A stretch of DNA of 64,000 nt, from contig VWZF01005253.1 of the NCBI GenBank assembly GCA_013396755.1, forward strand, positions 171,490 to 235,489, given 5' to 3'. The notes beneath the pieces are model-generated. The model made no database searches. It saw nothing but the letters and a program-made list of their open reading frames with translations, and was not told the DNA's origin. The stretch's first letter is position 1. Every line of letters starts with the position of its first letter. Shown in pieces: positions 58,601 to 64,000 of the stretch. This DNA is from Sclerurus mexicanus (taxonomy: Eukaryota > Chordata > Aves > Passeriformes > Furnariidae). The position numbers and the translations under genes are program-made.

Positions 58601-61600
58601 AGAACATGTGAGTGATTCCTCACCAGCAAACATGACAGACTAGCTTTGTCCCTTTCAAAGCTTGTTTTCTCAGCTGGCATTGCTGCCACTTCCTGCTGCC
58701 TGTCTTAGCTCTGCTCCCTTTTGGAGACACCTTTCTGAAATCCTGGCCTGGCTGTTGGCGTACACTGTCCATATTGTAACCATACTTCTGTTTAAAAACA
58801 GCCTATGAGAAGTATGCCAGCTTTGGCCTTATTTAGAATACTTCTAGCCACTGATGTGGCTGGAGATGGAGACTTGACTCAGAATATTCTGGTGTGGGAA
58901 GCAAGTGTGCTGTGTCAAGCCTGTTCTAGGGTTGTGGGCTCTGCTAACACCTCTCTCATTGACAGCTTTGGCATCTGCCCACACATGACTGAAGACAACA
59001 AAGACTTGATCCAGGGCAAGGACTTGCTGGTGGCATACTACGATGTGGACTATGAGAAGAATGCGAAGGGTTCCAACTACTGGCGCAACAGGTGAGAGGG
59101 ATGGAGAGTGAATCAGCCTCGCAATGTTCCTGCCTCACTGTGGTTCTGTAGCTCAGGTGACAATCCTCTGAAACCCTGCCTGCTTGCTTGCTCTTGGATC
59201 CCTGGTCCTTAGACCTTTCCCACAAACTGCCTCACTGCTGTGATGTGCAACTCTGTCCTTTGTATTCCCCAGTGCCTGAGACACCAGGGTCATGCAGTCA
59301 GGGTGGAGGATGGAAACACAGAACACTTGCCTCAGTCACCACAGACACAAGCTTACTGCTCTGCTTCTCAGCATCATTTCTACAGGACTTGGCCCTGAAG
59401 AACACATTGTGCCACTGAATTCCTCGTGTGGTGTACACGTCAGCTTGAAGGGTGTTACATTTAAGAAAATGTTCCCAGAAATAATGCTTTGTGGTTTTTG
59501 TTGTTTTTTCCTCAGAGTTATGATGGTTGCAAAGAAGTTCTTGGATGCTGGCCATAAGCTTTTTTACGCTGTTGCTAGTCGGAAAACCTTTGGGCATGAG
59601 CTTTCCGAGTTCGGTCTGGACAACAGTGTGGGTGAGGCCCCTGTTGTTGCCATCAGAACTGCCAAAGGAGATAAATACGTCATGCAAGAAGAGTTCTCGT
59701 GAGTTCTTGAACTTGATAGTGTTGGGTCTCACTTGGTGGACTTTGGTCTGCAAGTCTCTGACTAGATGATACTTTGTTAGCTTGGAGAAAACAGAAAAGC
59801 TAGATGTTCCAGCTGGAAGAAATGATTGCTGGTCAAAGTGACTTGTGCTTGTTTTCCCTCTCTCTAGAGAGCTTGCAGCCCCTCCTGTTTTACAAAGGGG
59901 GAGAATTTAATTCAACATACCGAAGTGTCTGGTTAGGAACTAGGGTGCGATAAAGGGCAAAAGAAATAGTTGTGCCTTTCATCTTGAAAAATTAACCTAA
60001 GGGTTCTGTAAGGCCTAAAGCTTCAAATGGGATGTGCATCCAGTCTCCTGTCAGAGTCCTTAAGGGCGTCCTTGCACTTGTTCTGGGGTTTAAGCCAGCC
60101 CAAACTGGTGCTGTCAGAGATACAGGTGGCATCTGTTGTGTGGGTAGAAGGAGCTTAAATCAGCCTTGAAAGTTTCCCCCCTCTCATCCTGTGTGTGTGA
60201 TGATGGCAGTAGCATCACTTCTCTTTCAGCCGTGATGGCAAGGCTCTGGAGAGATTCCTGCAAGATTACTTTGATGGAAACTTGAAAAAGTACCTGAAAT
60301 CAGAGCCTATCCCAGAAAGCAACGATGGGCCTGTAAAGGTGAGTGCTATATGTGGAGGTGGAGACTGTTTCAGCAGCAGCTTTCAGCCAGTGCAAGTGTG
60401 GAATAGTGAGAGTGTGGCATGGTGGCAGCTTGAGGAGCCTCTGGTGATGGATAGAGGAATTACTCCCTTGTTGCACTGTAGCTTTCTGAGACATGCAGCT
60501 TGCAGTTCGGGTTCTGTTTTGTTCTCTTGGCATAGTAACTGCTGCTTGAGCACAACAGTTATGTGCTTCATAAGAGCAGCATCATCCAGATTTCCAGGGA
60601 TTATGCAAAGGCCTCCTCTCCTGACCTGTGCTCCCTCATGGCATGGCCTTCCTGTTGGTTGTCACTGCACTATTTTAGGGAGCGTTTTGTTCATCTCATC
60701 CTTGGGAACTGGTATAAGTTCTGCCTTTCATCCTCCCAGGCAATTCTGCCCTGAGTAAGAGCATTCTCTGTCATGGCTTTATGATGATGGCCTTATACAG
60801 GAGTGGTTGTCACTGTATTTGTGAGGATGGTCATGGCCTCAGTTGGCACTGCTAGGCTGATTGCTTAGCTTGAACTTACTGGGATTAAAAAGAAATGGTT
60901 TTGTCCTCCTTCTGTGAGGAGACCATATGCAGGTACTGCTGGTACCTTTTGGCAAGCTTTTATCAGCATGGTGAGAATGAGGAGTGCTGTTATTTGGTCA
61001 TTTTGCTGCTTTTTGTGTAGGCATGGGAGGCCCAGGCTTGGGTGGAGTGTGTGGAGCATGTCATGTCACAGCCTCATCCCTGACTTAGAAGGAACTTAAC
61101 TGGTGTGATCAAACCTTACAGGTGGTGGTGGCTGAGAACTTTGATGAAATTGTTAACGCCGAAGACAAAGATGTCCTGATAGAGTTTTACGCACCATGGT
61201 GCGGCCACTGCAAGAATCTGGAGCCCAAATACAAAGAATTGGGGGAGAAGGTAGGTCTGGGATTCTTGCAGATGTGAACTAGAATTTTGCAGCACTGAAC
61301 GATCCTGCAGGTTGTTTTTAGCCTCTGGCAATGGGACATAATTGTGCCTTCCTGAAGACTTTGAGTTTTGGCGTCTCTGGTGAGTGCAGATGTCCGTCAG
61401 CAGGATCTGTGGTAGCAACCACAGTACTGGGTTTAGTCTGTGCTCTTGGCTGTTGCACAGTAATACTCCCTGATTCAGTGACTGGCCTCAATGAGCCAAG
61501 TTCCTTTTCGGATTTTTTCCTGCTGCATGATGATAGTCTCCCATCTGGGGAGGGACGGTGAGGTGGCATCTGCTGTGTGCTGTCCTCTGACACTGCTCTC

Positions 61601-62715
61601 CTGGATGGTGCTGACTGCTGGGTTCTGGGAGATTGGAATTGGTTTCTGATGGGCTCATTCTACCCACAGCTCAGCAAAGATCCCAATATCATCATTGCCA
61701 AAATGGATGCTACTGCCAATGATGTGCCTTCTCCCTATGAAGTCCGAGGGTAGGTCTGACTGCTCTGACACCATGTGTCAGTGGATGGGTCCAGCTCTGT
61801 CTGACCTTGGCCACAGCACTAAAGCTGAAAGAACCTCATGGGGAGGGTGTGCGTGGGGACTGCCAGGTGACTGCTGAGCAATGGCTTGGTTTGGAAAAAT
61901 GAAGAGTGAAAACAAAGGACATTGATCTGCCTGGATTCTCCAGAATTCTGGTGTCCTGGCTCTGCATGGATGCCTGTCCTGCTGCTTTGGAATCCACTTT
62001 GATTCTGTTCTTGGCAGTGTGAAAGCAAATCTGGGCTTGCTGTTCTGAAAGCAGTTCAGCTAACAAACATGCACCTGTGAGCTCAGCCAGCTCTGCGGAC
62101 CTGGCCAGGCCCTCGGAGGCCACACCTGCTGCCTCAGAGCTGCTGAAGCTGTGCCATGTTAAATCAGGGCAGTGTGGGGTGTGAGTCCCTTTAGTGTGGG
62201 CTGGTCTGACAGAAATCAGAGCACGTCAGGAGCTTAGATGTCTCCTCTCTCCCCAGCTTCCCCACCATCTATTTTGCTCCAGCTGGCAAGAAGCAGAGTC
62301 CAAAGAAGTATGAGGTGAGTATTTTGCTGTTCTTACTGCTTTATAAAGAAGTGAAGAGCATCCAGGTGTCCAAATTACACTCAAGCCTCTTTGGGGTTTG
62401 GAGTGGCACTGTGTCCTGTTACCCTAGGAACACATGTGGTGGTACCCACTGGGAGTGTTGCACTTTGTGCTGCAGGCCCTGGGGAGAGCTGTGCTTGCAG
62501 TCACCTGGGTCTCCTGCATGGCACCTGAACCCCTCAGCAGAGGGGAAGCCCACAGTGGGTACAGGCCCTGCCTCACTGTCATCTCTTTTCGGCAGGGGGG
62601 CAGAGAAGTTAGTGACTTCATCAGCTACCTGAAGCGGGAGGCAACCAACACTCCCATGCTGCAGGAGGAAGATAAATCCAAGAAATCCAAGAAGAAGGTG
62701 AAGGAGGATTTGTAA
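55699..62715 (+). CDS. PDIA3: Protein disulfide isomerase A3 (PDIA3/ERp57), exons 2-13, 5' partial
   Basis: PDIA3 is an ER thiol-disulfide oxidoreductase that works with calnexin/calreticulin on glycoproteins and in MHC class I loading. Exons: 55699-55777, 56435-56552, 56938-57045, 57886-58015, 58491-58607, 58966-59091, 59516-59698, 60230-60338, 61122-61250, 61670-61749, 62257-62314, 62596-62715 (TAA 62713-62715). All are GT-AG and in phase, giving 451 visible residues of about 505. The first thioredoxin-like domain's C-G-H-C site is at the start of the first visible exon; its W codon is split with the missing exon 1. The b and b' domains follow (F-G-I-C-P-H-M-T-E-D-N-K-D-L). The second site, A-P-W-C-G-H-C-K, is in 61122-61250. 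The tail is Lys-rich and ends K-E-D-L, an ER-retrieval signal. About 54 N-terminal codons, including the signal peptide, are not in the window. Confidence 0.97.
57046..57885 (+). other. PDIA3: PDIA3 intron
   Basis: Intron between the D-K-D-A-S-V-V exon and the G-F-F-G-D-A-S-G-D exon. No gene or repeat is recognised inside. Confidence 0.7.
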
Positions 62716-62962
62716 AGTCAGGATGAGCTCTTTGTGAACTGGGGAAGCACAGGGCAGACTGGGGCCAGCTCTGGGCTGTGGAGAGCCAGTGGCTGCCGGA
62801 TGGGCTCATGGGCCACAGCTGCTGTATCCAGTAATGTTTAATTTCCTGATGTCTCTTAGCTGCACTGTTGTTGGGCTCCCCAGACTGGTTTGTTTTGTGG
62901 TTTGGGAAGGGTGGGGGTACAGTTATTTTCTAATTTTTTTTGTACATTTGGAGAAGTGAAAC

Positions 62963-62968
62963 AATAAA
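62963..62968 (+). terminator. PDIA3: PDIA3 poly(A) signal
   Basis: Canonical AATAAA lies about 250 bases after the TAA and is followed by a GT-rich stretch (about 62988-63005). It gives a compact 3' UTR. Confidence 0.8.
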
Positions 62969-63005
62969 ATGACCCCCTTAAGACCGAGTGTCCCTGTCCT
63001 GGAGT

Positions 63006-63640
63006 GAGCCACCAGCCCTAGCACCAGGATCCTGCTCTTCCCACACAAGAGCTTCCTGCTGCAAGTCATTCCCTTCAGAGAGCTCTCACGTGTCTGTTCC
63101 TAACCATTGAACTCAGCCATTTAGCCTGTTCTCCTTAGCTACCACAGTCCGTCCAGAACATGGCAGCAGCAACTGTCCCAATGTGCTGGGCTTTAGGTGC
63201 TGCATTCATGCAAGCTTTGGGCTTGGGGACTCTGGTCACAAGTGCCTTTGCTGTCTGTGTACTGCCCCAGTGAGTTCAGAAGAATGTGGTGCTCACTGTG
63301 TTGCACTGCTCTGATCTAAGCACAGGGACCAGGTCGGCATGGTGCTTGCTCAACAGCAGCAATAAATGAGCTTTGAAGCTGGTGTAGAAGTAGTCAGATG
63401 TAGGGGAGGAGTGCTACAAACTACTCATGAGGTTTCAGGTTTCACCCAGGCTTCCATTGTCCATGTGTTTGCCCTGGCCTCCTGGCCAAAGCCTCTTTGC
63501 TCTCTGGTCCCCCATGCTCCCCCTATCCTGGCTGCCCTGGGCCCTCCGATCCCTCCAGTCGCTTCAACCCGCAGCTCCCCTGAAAGGCGATTACGGTCTC
63601 CGGCGCTCCCAGCAACAACAGCGGGTGCCGGTGAGTCCCT
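63006..63640. other. Intergenic stretch
   Basis: Between the PDIA3 3' end and the CpG-rich start of the next gene. An AATAAA at 63361-63366 is the only landmark; no exon is supported. Confidence 0.5.
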
Positions 63641-63866
63641 CTTGTGCCAGTTCCCCCTGCCAGGCCCGATCCCACCTGCCGCCGCGAGCTCCACGTGCAG
63701 GAAGCAGAACCGGGAANGCGGTTCCGGCTGCCCCACACCGCTATCGCGCTGCCGTCGGTGCGCGAGGAGGAGCGGCTCTTCTACCGGCGACTGGAGGCGC
63801 TGGCGGTGCCGGGGCCCGGCAGCTTCGGGCCACTCTTCGCCGCTGACGACTGGAGCGACCTGACGG
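63640..63866 (+). CDS. First exon of an unrecognised plus-strand gene, partial
   Basis: A CpG-rich stretch with an open frame reads V-R-E-E-E-R-L-F-Y-R-R-L-E-A-L, then F-G-P-L-F-A-A-D-D-W-S-D-L-T, and ends at a strong donor (ACGG|GTGAGA, GT at 63867). The strong frame bias and the donor argue that it is coding. I do not recognise the protein. The true start is uncertain: no ATG is visible in frame upstream, and an N at 63716 interrupts the stretch. The boundary at 63640 is approximate. Confidence 0.5.
63716..63716. other. Single-N gap
   Basis: One N inside the probable first exon of the last gene. It may hide a longer missing piece, including the start codon. Confidence 0.7.
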
Positions 63867-64000
63867 GTGAGAGCCCGCCGGCGGACCCGGGACAAGCCAG
63901 GCCGGGAGTCCCGGGCTGTGAGGGCCGGTACCGAGGACAGCCGAGCAAGTAGGGCCGGTTTCGGGGGCCCCGGCGCGTCTCTCAGTGCCGTCTCCCCCGC

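Noticed and set aside
1..64000. CRISPR array, bacterial operon, integron or phage-like cassette
   Set aside because: No regularly spaced short repeats, no ribosome binding sites with adjacent ORFs, and all real genes are intron-containing vertebrate genes.

Overview
This is a vertebrate nuclear window, most likely from a bird. The genes are split into short exons with GT-AG junctions, the only dispersed repeats I recognise are CR1-type LINE fragments, introns are compact, and promoters are CpG-rich. The gene order PPIP5K1 / CKMT1 / STRC / PDIA3 matches the human 15q15.3 neighbourhood as I remember it. All identifications come from reading translated exons by eye; no database search was run.

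Layout. (1) About 1-9.7 kb: the 3' side of a minus-strand transcription unit. It holds a good terminal coding exon that I cannot name (3171-3391) and two phase-compatible candidate small exons. (2) 9.7-34.9 kb: PPIP5K1 on the minus strand, 25 coding exons that join in phase into about 1,056 residues (ATP-grasp inositol-pyrophosphate kinase, then a histidine-acid-phosphatase-like domain). The C-terminal end is not confidently resolved. (3) 34.9-40.6 kb: PPIP5K1 5' intron with a CR1 fragment, a probable non-coding first exon, and an 893-base N gap that hides the shared CpG promoter region. (4) 40.5-52.0 kb: CKMT1 (ubiquitous mitochondrial creatine kinase) on the plus strand, nine exons and 409 visible residues; only about eight N-terminal residues are lost in the gap. 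Its first intron carries a 2.8-kb near-perfect direct duplication whose first copy is bounded by single Ns. (5) 52.6-54.0 kb: a minus-strand relic of stereocilin (STRC) with recognisable exons, but with a frameshift, two in-frame stops and no room for the rest of the gene. (6) 54-55.7 kb: CpG-rich PDIA3 promoter region; PDIA3 exon 1 is absent, probably in a one-N gap. (7) 55.7-62.7 kb: PDIA3 exons 2-13 on the plus strand. (8) 63.6-63.9 kb: the start of another plus-strand gene I do not recognise.

The genes are not an operon. PPIP5K1 and CKMT1 lie head to head, so they probably share a bidirectional CpG promoter. The most interesting biology is the decayed stereocilin locus between CKMT1 and PDIA3, together with the absence of anything CATSPER2-like next to it. 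The most important technical points are the likely false duplication in CKMT1 intron 1 and the lost PDIA3 exon 1. I found no new multi-gene system, CRISPR array or mobile gene cassette.
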